This document shows, in pieces, positions 35,215 to 44,044 of a DNA stretch of 64,000 nt. Both the position numbers and the translations under genes were made by a program. Source of the DNA: Leptospira sp. GIMC2001. Its GTDB lineage: Bacteria > Spirochaetota > Leptospiria > Leptospirales > Leptospiraceae. Below the pieces are notes generated by a model that saw nothing but the letters and a program-made list of their open reading frames with translations, was not told the DNA's origin and did no database searches. The first letter of the stretch is position 1, and each line of letters begins with the position of its first letter. Where the stretch lies: assembly GCF_028462125.1 (NCBI RefSeq), contig NZ_CP115468.1:710001-774000 (forward strand), read 5' to 3'.

Positions 35215-35240
35215 GAAAAAGAGCTCTAGTTAAAGAGCTC
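35215..35240 (-). terminator. Terminator for the Mpo1-like gene
   Basis: GAGCTCT-agttaa-AGAGCTC (35221-35240), a 7-bp stem, followed on the minus strand by TTTTT. It lies between the convergent AraC and Mpo1-like genes and may stop both. Confidence 0.6.
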
Positions 35241-35282
35241 AATTCTTGATCCAACTAACAAATAGTCGATTCTTTTGTTAAG

Positions 35283-35825
35283 TTAAGCAGCTACTTGTTT
35301 GGAAAAATCTTTGTATTTGCCTCGTTCTTTAAGGACAGTTTTTACTTGTTCTTCTAATTCTTTTCTGATTCCAAGTGCAAAGCATACATCGGCAATTACA
35401 AATAAAGGAGCCGACACGACAGCTTGAAATAAATTATCGAAAAGAGCAGGTCTACTTTTTTCGTATACAAAATGTCCGTAAAACTGAGTTCCCCATCCTG
35501 AGATCTGAGCAATTGCAAAAATTCCCCATACAACATTAGATTCAAGGTTCAGCGATAGCCAATTAGCTGTGTATAGTAAAATCCCAAGAATCACTGTGGA
35601 AGCCAAAGCAAATTTTAGATCCAAACTAAAGTAGTATCCCAACACAATTGCAGTGAATACCATCGATAAGGTAATTGTAAATTCCCCTATCGTATATAAA
35701 TTCACCCAACTTGTAACAATCAGCAGACTGAAAAAAATTGCCGGGACACCAAAAATATGAATCATAATATTTCGACGTTCTTGGTGATAAGCTGAGTAAA
35801 AAGCCATTTCATTTGCGAATCTCAT
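35283..35825 (-). CDS. Mpo1-like (DUF962) membrane protein
   Basis: 180 residues with four hydrophobic helices. Family motifs are clear: FYSAYHQERRNIMIHIFGVP at the N-terminus and WGTQFYGHFVYEKSRPALFD near residue 115, which together give the conserved His set. The yeast member Mpo1 is an iron-dependent dioxygenase in alpha-oxidation of 2-hydroxy fatty acids; bacterial relatives are mostly uncharacterised. A perfect AGGAGG stands before the ATG at 35825. Monocistronic. Confidence 0.9.
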   Translation of the reverse strand: MRFANEMAFYSAYHQERRNIMIHIFGVPAIFFSLLIVTSWVNLYTIGEFTITLSMVFTAIVLGYYFSLDLKFALASTVILGILLYTANWLSLNLESNVVWGIFAIAQISGWGTQFYGHFVYEKSRPALFDNLFQAVVSAPLFVIADVCFALGIRKELEEQVKTVLKERGKYKDFSKQVAA

Positions 35826-35914
35826 AAAATCCTCCTCAATAATTAGAATAAGAATACCACAAATCAGATTTTATACTTGAAAGAATCTGCTGTTTTCGTA
35901 ATTTTTTTGTATCA

Positions 35915-37633
35915 ATGAACAAAAAACGTTTCAATCGGGGTTTTTTTTATGATCTTCGGCTCCAAGAAAATATTCACAAACTTTCCAAATTCGTCCTCAC
36001 CTTAATCGCGATGGTGATGATTTATTCCATCACTTTTCACTTTATTATGCTATGGGAGGGCAAACAGTTTTCTTGGATTACAGGAACTTATTGGACACTG
36101 ACCACAATGTCTACTTTGGGATTCGGTGACATTACTTTCCAATCTGATGTGGGCAAAATTTTTAGCCTTGTCGTTCTATTGTCAGGAATGATCTATCTAT
36201 TGGTACTTTTTCCCTATACTTTTCTTACTTTTTTTTATAATCCACTTATTGAATTTCAGAATAAATTTCGAGTTCAGAAAACTGCTCCTTCGGGAATTCA
36301 AAATCATATCATAATAGTAGGATTGGATTCCGTTGCTGAATCGTTTATCGAAAAATTAGAATATTATGGATATAAATATCTATTAATGGCAGATACCATT
36401 CAGAAGGCAAAAGATTGGAAAGACATGGGATTTGAAGTTCTTCATGGATATCCTGATGATCCCCTTGCCTACGAAAGAGCAGCCATTGGTTCAGCGATTA
36501 TGGTTTTTGCTAATGCAGAGAATGAGAAGTTAAACACAGCAATTGCGTTTACAGCACGTGAAATTAATACTGAGATAGAAATAGTAACCAACGTACAAAA
36601 CTTGAATTTCTTGGACATTTTGTATCTTGCTGGCTGCAAAAGCACTATAGAGATTACAGAAACCCTCGGTAAATCATTCAGCAAAAGATGTATATCTAGA
36701 GATCATTATATAGCTGAAATCGGAAGATTCGACCAACTCGTAGTTTGGGAAGTTCCTGTTTTAGGATCAGAGTTATGTGGGATAAAAGTATCTGAAGCTA
36801 TTTCAAAGCTAAAGAATTTATATTTGGTTGGTATATGGAAAAGAGGCAAATTTATTTTACCCGAACTTACAGATATTATTGAATCCAACAGCATATTGAT
36901 TGTTACAGGTGCCGAAAAGGATATGACCAATATCAATAGTTTATTTGAACCAGAACATTTTCAAAATTCAAAAGTGCTAATCATCGGATGTGGAAGAGTC
37001 GGACGAGCAACTGCAAGACATCTCGATCATTTGGGAGTAGATTATAATATTCTAGATAACGTGCCAGAGAGAAAATTGAAAGCTATTTCCGAAGGCATAA
37101 ATATTGAAGATCGATTTATATTAGGAGATGCTTCCATAGCAGATGATTTGGAAAGGGCCGGTTTAAACAAGGCATCAACTGTTATTATTAGCACTCATGA
37201 AGATTCTTCGAATATTTTTCTTACTGTTTACTGTCGTAAACTCAATGAGAATGTTCTAATTTTGAGTAGAGCCAATTTGGAACGAAACGTCTCCACGCTG
37301 CATCGCGCTGGAGCTGATCTTGTTATTTCTTATTCTTCAATTGGTGCTATGCTTTTGCTGAATATAATTAGAAAATCCAATAATATTATGCTTGAGGAAG
37401 GCTTGGAGATTTTTAGAATTCCGATTCCAGCCGCTTTAAAGCTCAAGACAATTGCCGAAATGAATATTAGAAAGCGAACAGATTGTTCTATTATTGCTTT
37501 GTGTCAAGGCCATCAGTTGATTGAGTCTTTGCCACCAATCCATGAGCCATTGCCTGCAGAGGGAGAAATCATATTGATTGGCTCCCCCTTAGCAGAGAAA
37601 AATTTTATGGATACATTCGCAGATAAAAAATAA
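35915..37633 (+). CDS. Two-helix potassium channel with two RCK domains
   Basis: 572 residues. Residues 25-110 form an inner/outer helix pair around the selectivity filter (TTMSTLGFGD). Two cytoplasmic RCK modules follow: first from about 130 (HIIIVGLDSVAESFIEKLEY), second from about 348 (KVLIIGCGRVGRATARHLDH), each with a Rossmann core and a C-terminal RCK subdomain. In related channels the gating ring responds to calcium or nucleotide. The first Gly-motif is altered (GLDSVA), so this half may not bind nucleotide. Ends five bases from the convergent secreted-protein gene. It complements the TrkHA uptake genes nearby. Confidence 0.92.
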   Translation: MNKKRFNRGFFYDLRLQENIHKLSKFVLTLIAMVMIYSITFHFIMLWEGKQFSWITGTYWTLTTMSTLGFGDITFQSDVGKIFSLVVLLSGMIYLLVLFPYTFLTFFYNPLIEFQNKFRVQKTAPSGIQNHIIIVGLDSVAESFIEKLEYYGYKYLLMADTIQKAKDWKDMGFEVLHGYPDDPLAYERAAIGSAIMVFANAENEKLNTAIAFTAREINTEIEIVTNVQNLNFLDILYLAGCKSTIEITETLGKSFSKRCISRDHYIAEIGRFDQLVVWEVPVLGSELCGIKVSEAISKLKNLYLVGIWKRGKFILPELTDIIESNSILIVTGAEKDMTNINSLFEPEHFQNSKVLIIGCGRVGRATARHLDHLGVDYNILDNVPERKLKAISEGINIEDRFILGDASIADDLERAGLNKASTVIISTHEDSSNIFLTVYCRKLNENVLILSRANLERNVSTLHRAGADLVISYSSIGAMLLLNIIRKSNNIMLEEGLEIFRIPIPAALKLKTIAEMNIRKRTDCSIIALCQGHQLIESLPPIHEPLPAEGEIILIGSPLAEKNFMDTFADKK

Positions 37634-37638
37634 TTTAT

Positions 37639-38253
37639 TTATAGGTCATCTGCAGGATTGGGTTGATTGGCAGGCTTAGCAACTCCAACTAATAAGCTAG
37701 AGAATTCAGTGATTTTCCAAGCACCTTTAGAATTCACTTTTGTTGATACAGGTCTTGCCGAACTTGCTCCAGAACATGGAACGAAGAGCTTGATTGCTCC
37801 CTTGCTAACTTCACCACTATATCTATTCGCTGTTAGGTTGAAAGTGTAGGGTGGTGGGGACGGAGTGTACCCATTCTGAGTGCTGGATCCTGGAAGATAT
37901 GACCCTGGCAGAGCTGGGTTCTGAGAAAGTTGTCTTTTGACCAGATCCATTGTACTTCTAGAAACATTGAAACCTTTGTAACCTTTTCCGCTTGTATCTT
38001 GGCTGAGACTTCCTGAATCAAGAATCAGAACCAGAGCCTTTCTACCATCTTCTTCGTTTTTTACAAAAATATCTAGTGCAGCAATCAATGAAACAACCGC
38101 GCCTTGTGGGTTTGAGGAATTCTCGGTTCGGAATACATCAAATTCTGCTAAGTTTGTTGGCCAAGAATTTACAGTAAGATCGTAGTTTCCCTCTTGAGAA
38201 AAAATCGGTGTAGTTATTGCAAGAATTGCAAGTACGGAAAGTAGTTTTTTCAT
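37639..38253 (-). CDS. Secreted protein, possibly DUF6935-like
   Basis: 204 residues from ATG 38253, with AGGA about 10 bases upstream; the frame opens at a TTG two codons earlier. Signal peptide MKKLLSVLAILAITTPIFSQ. The mature protein has a region (GAVVSLIAALDIFVKNEEDG...ALVLILDSGSL) and a later FVPCSGASSARPVSTKVNSK-type stretch that remind me of the DUF6935 family, but I am not sure of that match. No catalytic motif seen. Monocistronic; almost touches the convergent channel gene. Confidence 0.65.
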   Translation of the reverse strand: MKKLLSVLAILAITTPIFSQEGNYDLTVNSWPTNLAEFDVFRTENSSNPQGAVVSLIAALDIFVKNEEDGRKALVLILDSGSLSQDTSGKGYKGFNVSRSTMDLVKRQLSQNPALPGSYLPGSSTQNGYTPSPPPYTFNLTANRYSGEVSKGAIKLFVPCSGASSARPVSTKVNSKGAWKITEFSSLLVGVAKPANQPNPADDL

Positions 38254-38374
38254 GTTCAAGCTTCCTAATGAATCATTTAAGAGATCGGTATATCCTAATT
38301 TACCTATCCTTTATTTGTCAAGAAAATACTGGACTAGTAATAACTCACGATTCCCATATTTGGAAATTTATTGC

Positions 38375-40327
38375 CTATGCTGCTAGGCCCAATAAGCGAA
38401 GCAACGGATTGATATCTGGATCTTTTCCATAAAATTTTCGAAACAAATCCATAGCTGGTTCCGAACCACCTTTAAATAAAATATTTTCACAATAGGACTC
38501 GCTCAATTTGGAATCAAAAATTCCATTGTCTACGAAACGAAAGAAAGCATTAGCACTCAAAAGTTCCGCCCATTTATACGAATAGTATCCGGCAGCATAA
38601 CCACCAGCGAAAATATGCGAAAAGCCGTTCTGAAATTTATTATAAGCTGGTGGAATTAGAACTGCAACTTCCTTGCGAACAGAATCAAGAATTTTCTGAA
38701 CACCTTCCTCGTCTGGACATTCCTTATGAATTTTTAAATCAAAAATTGCAAATTCAAGTTGTCTTACAACTCCCATAGCCGATTGAAAATTCTTAGTATC
38801 GATTAATTTTTGTATCATTGAATCGGGAATTGGTTCACCGGTTTTATAGTGATATGCAAAAAACTTTAGTGCTTCTCTCTCGTATGCAAAATTTTCCAAA
38901 AACTGAGACGGAAATTCAACAGCATCCCATTCCACACCATTGATTCCACTTACAAATGGTTCTTCTATAACGGTCATTAAATGATGAAGCGCATGTCCCA
39001 TTTCGTGGAAAAAAGTTACGACATCATTATGCCTTAATAGGGAAGGGTTATCAGGTAAAGATGGTGGAAAATTACCAACTATAAATGCTGTAGGTAAAAT
39101 TGTTGTACCATCAGTTTTGTGACGCGAATGCCAGTTGTGCATCCACGCTCCACCTTTTTTGTCTTGCCTCGCTTCCAAGTCAACATAGAGTCTCGCAAAA
39201 GGGCTGTTATTTCTTGAAAGTTCAAAAACTTGAACTGTTGGTTCCCAGACATCGACATTGATCAATTTGAATTGAATTCCAAGTAGCTTCTCTAAGAATT
39301 GGAATCCACCTGCAACTAATTTTTCCTTTTCAAAGTAGGGTCTATATTCTTCTTCATTGAAATGCAAAGTCTCTTTTTTAAGAAGCTCCGAGTAGAAAGC
39401 CACATCATGAGATTCTAATTTGTCCAATCCTTTGGATGATGCGAAAACTTGCAATTCACGCAATTCTTTCTCAGCTAACGGTCTTGCTTTGCTCGCAAGC
39501 CCATTCAAAAAATCCAAAACAGATTTTGTTGAGTCTGCCATTTTTACCGCAAGTGAATATTCAGAATAATCGGAAAATCCAAGCAAGCTAGCTAATTCCT
39601 TTTTTAATTGGAGTATCTCTTCGATGAGAGCACCATTCTGCGGAGCTCTTGTTGTATACGCTCGGTAAAGTTCTTCACGAATAGATCGATTGGGTCCATA
39701 AGTCATGTAAGCCATATAGCTTGGGATTTGTAAGGTAAACTTGTATTGATTGTCGCTTACTGTAGCCGCTCGTAAGTCAGATTCGGGAATTCCTTCCACA
39801 TCTTTTGGATCCGTGATTATTTTTTCATAGCTATTGGTTGCATCTAGAATATTTTGAGAGAATTGATTAGAACATTCTGATAATCGAATATTTATGGCTT
39901 TTAGTCTATCTTTTTGTTCGCTAGGCAAGTCAACACCGCTCAGTTTGAAGTCTCGAATTCCATCATTCAATACTTTTAAGCGAGCCTGATTGAGTTTTGA
40001 TACGTTCTTTGTTAGTGCAGATTCATAGGCAGCGAGAATTCTCTTGTCTTGAGATAGAGTAGTGTAATAATCAGATATGATGGGAAGTAGTTCAGTATAA
40101 ATCGCTTGTGTTTCTTTCGAGTTTTTGACGGAATTGAGGTGAGAGATCTCAGTAAATATTACATCAAGATCATGATTCATTTTCTGATAGGGAACTAGAA
40201 AATTTTCGTAATCGATTTGGTCTAAGGCAAGTAGTCTTTCTAATTCATCTTTATTGGACTTAACTTTATCCAAGAAGTTAATTTTCTTGTTATCTAAATT
40301 GTCTGATCTAAACTCTGGAAATGACAT
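38375..40327 (-). CDS. M3-family oligopeptidase (oligopeptidase A / Dcp-like)
   Basis: Zinc metallopeptidase of 650 residues that degrades short peptides in the cytoplasm; no signal peptide. The active site is HEMGHALHHL with the third zinc ligand Glu about 25 residues later (NGVEWDAVEFPSQFLENFAY); the M3 substrate-binding parts AGGYAAGYYSYKWAE and the tail (LFRKFYGKDPDINPLLRLLGL) are also typical. Length fits PrlC/OpdA. GAGG precedes the ATG. Divergent from the DCC gene. Confidence 0.94.
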   Translation of the reverse strand: MSFPEFRSDNLDNKKINFLDKVKSNKDELERLLALDQIDYENFLVPYQKMNHDLDVIFTEISHLNSVKNSKETQAIYTELLPIISDYYTTLSQDKRILAAYESALTKNVSKLNQARLKVLNDGIRDFKLSGVDLPSEQKDRLKAINIRLSECSNQFSQNILDATNSYEKIITDPKDVEGIPESDLRAATVSDNQYKFTLQIPSYMAYMTYGPNRSIREELYRAYTTRAPQNGALIEEILQLKKELASLLGFSDYSEYSLAVKMADSTKSVLDFLNGLASKARPLAEKELRELQVFASSKGLDKLESHDVAFYSELLKKETLHFNEEEYRPYFEKEKLVAGGFQFLEKLLGIQFKLINVDVWEPTVQVFELSRNNSPFARLYVDLEARQDKKGGAWMHNWHSRHKTDGTTILPTAFIVGNFPPSLPDNPSLLRHNDVVTFFHEMGHALHHLMTVIEEPFVSGINGVEWDAVEFPSQFLENFAYEREALKFFAYHYKTGEPIPDSMIQKLIDTKNFQSAMGVVRQLEFAIFDLKIHKECPDEEGVQKILDSVRKEVAVLIPPAYNKFQNGFSHIFAGGYAAGYYSYKWAELLSANAFFRFVDNGIFDSKLSESYCENILFKGGSEPAMDLFRKFYGKDPDINPLLRLLGLAA

Positions 40328-40444
40328 AAATATCGACCTCTAGATTCATTAAAAAATTGTATTGATGTCTGTAAAATTAAAATCCATACTGAGTTAAAAA
40401 TTAGTTTTGAGCGAGTATTTATAGATTGGAAGTCTAATGATTGA

Positions 40445-40903
40445 ATGGAAGATTATGAACGCAAACGAATTGTAATTTTTGATTCCGACTGTAATTTATG
40501 TAATTTTTTTGTGAACTTTTGTATAGAACGCGATCCTGATTTCAATTTACATTTTGCGCCGATTCGTTCTCCACTCATTCAAGATATTTTACTTAACATT
40601 GAGCCAAGGAAAAATCTTACTGGAATCGACATAGAAAAACTCAGAGCCCTAAATCCAAGCACGGATCCAACAACAATTCTTTTCTATGAAGATGGATTTT
40701 TATACTCCAAATCGCATGCAGTATTCCGAATTGCAAATCATCTAAATGGAATTATACGAATATTGAAATTTTTCAGATGGATACCTGATTTTATCACAAA
40801 CACAATCTACTATCTTGTCGCAAAATATCGATACAGATTGTTCGGCAGATCTTCGACATGTCGAATCCCTCAGCCAGAAGATGGAATTCGGTTTATTGAT
40901 TGA
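40445..40903 (+). CDS. DCC-family (DUF393) thiol-disulfide oxidoreductase-like protein
   Basis: 152 residues. The N-terminus carries the family motif (VIFDSDCNLCNFFVNFCIER, D-x-D-C-x-L-C), a CxxC-like redox pair in a thioredoxin-like fold. ILFYEDGFLYSKSHAVFRIA and the RYRLFGRSSTCRIP ending are also characteristic. Substrate unknown. A weak hairpin (GATTGA...TCAATC, 40898-40917) covers the stop codon and may terminate transcription. Confidence 0.88.
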   Translation: MEDYERKRIVIFDSDCNLCNFFVNFCIERDPDFNLHFAPIRSPLIQDILLNIEPRKNLTGIDIEKLRALNPSTDPTTILFYEDGFLYSKSHAVFRIANHLNGIIRILKFFRWIPDFITNTIYYLVAKYRYRLFGRSSTCRIPQPEDGIRFID

Positions 40904-40974
40904 TTAATCAGTCAATCCTTATCCTGTTTCAAGATATATGAAATCAAAAATTGAAAAAACTAGAATAGGAAGAA

Positions 40975-41110
40975 TTTCACTTTACTTTCTTTGCAGATAC
41001 AGTTTCTCTCTTACCAAGCAAAGGATATTTTTGTTAAAACTGGAATGGAATCTGGATGGTCATCGAGCTTCAATAAGCATGATGCAGTGTTAGAAAAATT
41101 AAATATATAA
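40975..41110 (+). pseudogene. C-terminal remnant of an AHSA1/SRPBCC-domain gene
   Basis: The frame at 41024-41110 reads DIFVKTGMESGWSSSFNKHD followed by AVLEKLNI and a stop. This matches the end of AHSA1 (activator of Hsp90 ATPase-like) proteins, which typically have a D-x-V-L-x-T-G-M-E-x-G-x-x...D-x-L-x-x-L pattern. Upstream codons (QFLSYQAK) fit the preceding strand but the frame soon degrades. No start exists. The fragment directly precedes the VOC gene; such genes often cluster, so a whole module seems to have decayed. Confidence 0.55.
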
Positions 41111-41124
41111 TTTGGAGAACGTTT

Positions 41125-42033
41125 ATGCAAAGAATAACACCTTTTTTATGGTTCAATCAAGATGCCGAAGAGGCAGTGAATTTTTATACAAAACTATTCT
41201 CCAATTCCAAAATTGGTAAAAAATCTTACTATGGCAAAGAAGGTTTTGAACACCATCGTATGCCTGAGGGAACTCTGATGATTGCCGAATTTGAATTAGA
41301 TGGATTGCGATATACATCAATCAATGGTGGACCGCGATTTCAATTCAATCCCAGTATTTCATTTATGGTGATATGCGAGACAATTGAAGAAATTGATGAA
41401 CTTTGGAAAAAACTTTCCGAGAATGGATCCATAATGATGCCAATCGATAAATATGAATGGAGTGATCGCTATGGTTGGCTGTCTGATCGTTATGGACTTT
41501 CTTGGCAGCTATTCTTGGGCAAAGTGGAAGACGTAGGTCAGAAGATTACACCGAGTTTTTTATTTACCGGTTCTGTTCATGGAAAAGCAGAAGAAGCAAT
41601 AAATTATTTCACGAAAATATTTTCTAATTCCAAAATTGATGGAATATGGCGTTATGCGGCAGGTGGACAAGATCCAGAAGGAAGTATCCAACATGCACAG
41701 ATTCAATTGGATGGAAGTAAGTTCAATTTTTCAGAGAGTGTTCTCGAATATGATTTTGGATTCAATGAGTCTATATCGTTCGTTGTCAACTGCAAAAGTC
41801 AAGAAGAGATTGACTACTATTGGGAGGAGCTCTCTAAAGGCGGTAATCCTAAAGCCCAGCAGTGTGGTTGGCTAAAGGATAAGTTCGGAATATCTTGGCA
41901 AGTTGTTCCCACAATCCTTTCTGATATGATGTCAAAAGGTAATAGCGAGCAGGTGCAAAGAGTCTCTTCAGCCTTCTTACAGATGAAAAAATTTGAGATT
42001 GAAGCTTTACAGAAAGCTTTCGATGGCGAATAA
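41125..42033 (+). CDS. Two-domain VOC (PhnB / 3-demethylubiquinone methyltransferase-like) protein
   Basis: 302 residues made of two tandem copies of the PhnB-like glyoxalase/VOC fold. Copy 1 (1-140): RITPFLWFNQDAEEAVNFYT, SFMVICETIEEIDELWKKLS, DRYGLSWQLF. Copy 2 (145-280): ITPSFLFTGSVHGKAEEAIN, ISFVVNCKSQEEIDYYWEEL, DKFGISWQVVP. Family members are often single-copy homodimers, so this is a fused dimer. The database name 3-demethylubiquinone methyltransferase is not a proven function. GGAG about 10 bases before the ATG. Flanked by remnants of AHSA1 and DHFR-like genes. Confidence 0.9.
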   Translation: MQRITPFLWFNQDAEEAVNFYTKLFSNSKIGKKSYYGKEGFEHHRMPEGTLMIAEFELDGLRYTSINGGPRFQFNPSISFMVICETIEEIDELWKKLSENGSIMMPIDKYEWSDRYGWLSDRYGLSWQLFLGKVEDVGQKITPSFLFTGSVHGKAEEAINYFTKIFSNSKIDGIWRYAAGGQDPEGSIQHAQIQLDGSKFNFSESVLEYDFGFNESISFVVNCKSQEEIDYYWEELSKGGNPKAQQCGWLKDKFGISWQVVPTILSDMMSKGNSEQVQRVSSAFLQMKKFEIEALQKAFDGE

Positions 42034-42135
42034 TTTCTGGATCTAAATTAAAATATACATTGTCGAGTTTTTGCGATATTTTCTCGTCAATCAGAAGTAT
42101 ATTCAATGTTAAATGTCATAATCTGTAGACCATTT

Positions 42136-42318
42136 TCAAATTGTTCTGAATTTTCTAACTTCAACTTCGGAATGGGGATTTTCCAAAGTCAGATTGTTGG
42201 AAAAAATAGTATGCTTCATATGTGGGTATGCTTTCTGTCCAGGCTCCAATCCGTATTTATAGCCAAATTCATAGGTATTCTTCCCCATTATTACTGTATC
42301 ATAAATATATTTACTCAA
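42136..42318 (-). pseudogene. Fragment of a DHFR/RibD-like reductase gene
   Basis: Reads YDTVIMGKNTYEFGYKYGLE, then PGQKAYPHMKHTIFSNNL, a strong match to the middle of YyaP-type dihydrofolate-reductase-like proteins (DTVLMGRxTYE...YPxxxxYVFS). It lacks the N-terminal strand with the first ~40 residues and the C-terminal third, and has only a TTG as possible start, so it is a remnant. Its upstream end abuts the lipase-like lipoprotein gene. The 42034-42135 stretch shows nothing else. Confidence 0.6.
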
Positions 42319-43351
42319 TAACGGATGTATTCACATCAGATATGAATTTTATTATTTCCTTATACATTTGCGTTCTTCCGGGTTCTTCATAGGGAAGATG
42401 TCCCGCACCGTCGAGTAGTATCACTCCCTTAGTAGACTTTAATTTGTCATAAAATTCTTTACTAAGTTCGTAAGGTGTCCAAGGATCTAAGCTGGGATGA
42501 ACCATTAGAACTGGACATATTGTAAAGTCTTCTGGATTTATTTCAGGAGAATACGACATGAAAGTACGCAGAAATCTCATTGATACTTTACCACCACCAG
42601 CGTAAGGATCCGTTTCAAATACCTCTGAGAAATCAGGATCATTGGTGATCAATTCCATTTTGCTAAGATACCTTATTGGAAGATGAATTGGATCCGTTAG
42701 CCAATAAAATATTGAGTTCAAAGGAATTCCAATGCGACTCAAGAATAGATTGGATGAAGCAGCATCTTTTACTTTCGGATCTCTCAAGTCTGCAAGTGTA
42801 GTAACAATCAAGCCATCTAATTGTTTATTTCTTGCAGCTGCATGGTATGATAGCATACCGCCAATACTTAGACCGAATAGATATAACTTCTGACCATGTA
42901 TTCTTTCTTTATCCATGAGGTCGGAAAGTAGTTCAACCCAATCTTCATACTTGGTTTTTGCGTCGGATGGAACTACTGTTAAGCCATAACCGGGAAAATC
43001 TGGTGAAATAATATCACAATTTGTATCCGTCAAAAGCGGAACTGCGATTGGCCCAAGCACTCTTCCATTTCCCCCAGCTCCATGAACCAAAATGATTTTA
43101 CAATCTGCATTTTTTCGAATATATCTGTCCAAGTGAACTGAGTGATTCTTCCATGCCCAGTATTCTTCTCTTGGAAGCAAATCAGCTTTGTATTTCATGG
43201 ACTCAGGTAAAAATCTTTGATATCTATGCCAATGTTCCGTTTCTAAATAGCTACCACCTCTTTCTTTGGGGAAGCTCGCACATTGGTTAAACATAACAAA
43301 TAAGACGAAAGCGAAATAATAATGGAAAAAAGGTTTTTTATTGTGATTCAT
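42311..43351 (-). CDS. Alpha/beta-hydrolase lipoprotein
   Basis: 346 residues. Signal segment with a possible lipidation site (FVMFNQCAS, Cys 24). The alpha/beta-hydrolase domain has the oxyanion HGAGGNG, the nucleophile elbow GLSIGGM (Ser about 170), the acid Asp in HPSLDPWTP and the His in GAGHLPYEEPG. So the full Ser-Asp-His triad is present. Lipase or esterase in the cell envelope is likely; substrate unknown. Divergent from a TetR gene, whose probable operator lies 22 bases upstream of this start, suggesting direct control. Confidence 0.87.
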   Translation of the reverse strand: MNHNKKPFFHYYFAFVLFVMFNQCASFPKERGGSYLETEHWHRYQRFLPESMKYKADLLPREEYWAWKNHSVHLDRYIRKNADCKIILVHGAGGNGRVLGPIAVPLLTDTNCDIISPDFPGYGLTVVPSDAKTKYEDWVELLSDLMDKERIHGQKLYLFGLSIGGMLSYHAAARNKQLDGLIVTTLADLRDPKVKDAASSNLFLSRIGIPLNSIFYWLTDPIHLPIRYLSKMELITNDPDFSEVFETDPYAGGGKVSMRFLRTFMSYSPEINPEDFTICPVLMVHPSLDPWTPYELSKEFYDKLKSTKGVILLDGAGHLPYEEPGRTQMYKEIIKFISDVNTSVIE

Positions 43352-43372
43352 ATTTAAATAATAGAATGGAAG

Positions 43373-43387
43373 GCAGAAGTTTTCTGC
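43373..43387. promoter_or_regulatory. Palindromic operator between hydrolase and TetR genes
   Basis: GCAGAA-GTT-TTCTGC, a perfect 15-bp inverted repeat in the 96-bp divergent gap, 22 bases from the hydrolase ATG. Probable binding site for the adjacent TetR regulator. Confidence 0.5.
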
Positions 43388-43447
43388 AAGCCTGATCTTG
43401 TTAAGAGATGAATAGTTGAGCAGTTATAATTTTACAGGTGTATAATA

Positions 43448-44029
43448 ATGTCAGATAAAATAGAAAAAAATTACAATATAATCATGGAATCTTTTATAAA
43501 ACTTTTAGATAGCAAATCTTATGATCGTATTTCTATTCAAGAAATTGCCAAACTATCTAGTATGACTAGAGTAAATTTCTACAATTATTTTATTGATAAA
43601 GATGATTTACTTTGGAAAACATTTAAATATCTATATCTTGAGGTAGAGGAAAAAGTTGAAAAGCTTGATCCCATAACGCATTTGAGTGAAGGCAAGCCTC
43701 TAACTTTTTATTACTTCGAATGGATCAAGAAATACAGATACTTTTTTAGATCACTTTTTGTTAATGGGATGCCATATTCCTTTCAAGCGAAGTTCTTGGA
43801 CTATATCCGTGATGAGAGTTTTAGAACTCATGAACAATTAAGAAGTCGTTACGCTGGTAAAATTCCGTATATTCGTATCAATCAATATTTGACAGGTGCA
43901 TTGTTCAATTTTACTAGAGAGTTATTAACTGAAGAAGAAGATTGGGACTCACTTGCGCTGAGTCAATTTTTTACAAATTTGGCACTACCAGGAATATTGA
44001 GTCAACTGAATCCAAATAAAAACGTATGA
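43448..44029 (+). CDS. TetR-family transcriptional regulator
   Basis: 193 residues. N-terminal helix-turn-helix (YDRISIQEIAKLSSMTRVNF, YNYFIDKDDLLWKTF), which is the YxYFxxKxxL form typical of TetR; the C-terminal ~130 residues form the all-helical ligand domain. AGGTG precedes the ATG with normal spacing. Divergent from the lipase-like lipoprotein and probably its repressor. The stop is followed after 22 bases by the first 25-bp repeat that flanks the hipBA module. Confidence 0.9.
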   Translation: MSDKIEKNYNIIMESFIKLLDSKSYDRISIQEIAKLSSMTRVNFYNYFIDKDDLLWKTFKYLYLEVEEKVEKLDPITHLSEGKPLTFYYFEWIKKYRYFFRSLFVNGMPYSFQAKFLDYIRDESFRTHEQLRSRYAGKIPYIRINQYLTGALFNFTRELLTEEEDWDSLALSQFFTNLALPGILSQLNPNKNV

Positions 44030-44044
44030 GCTGCTATATTATTT

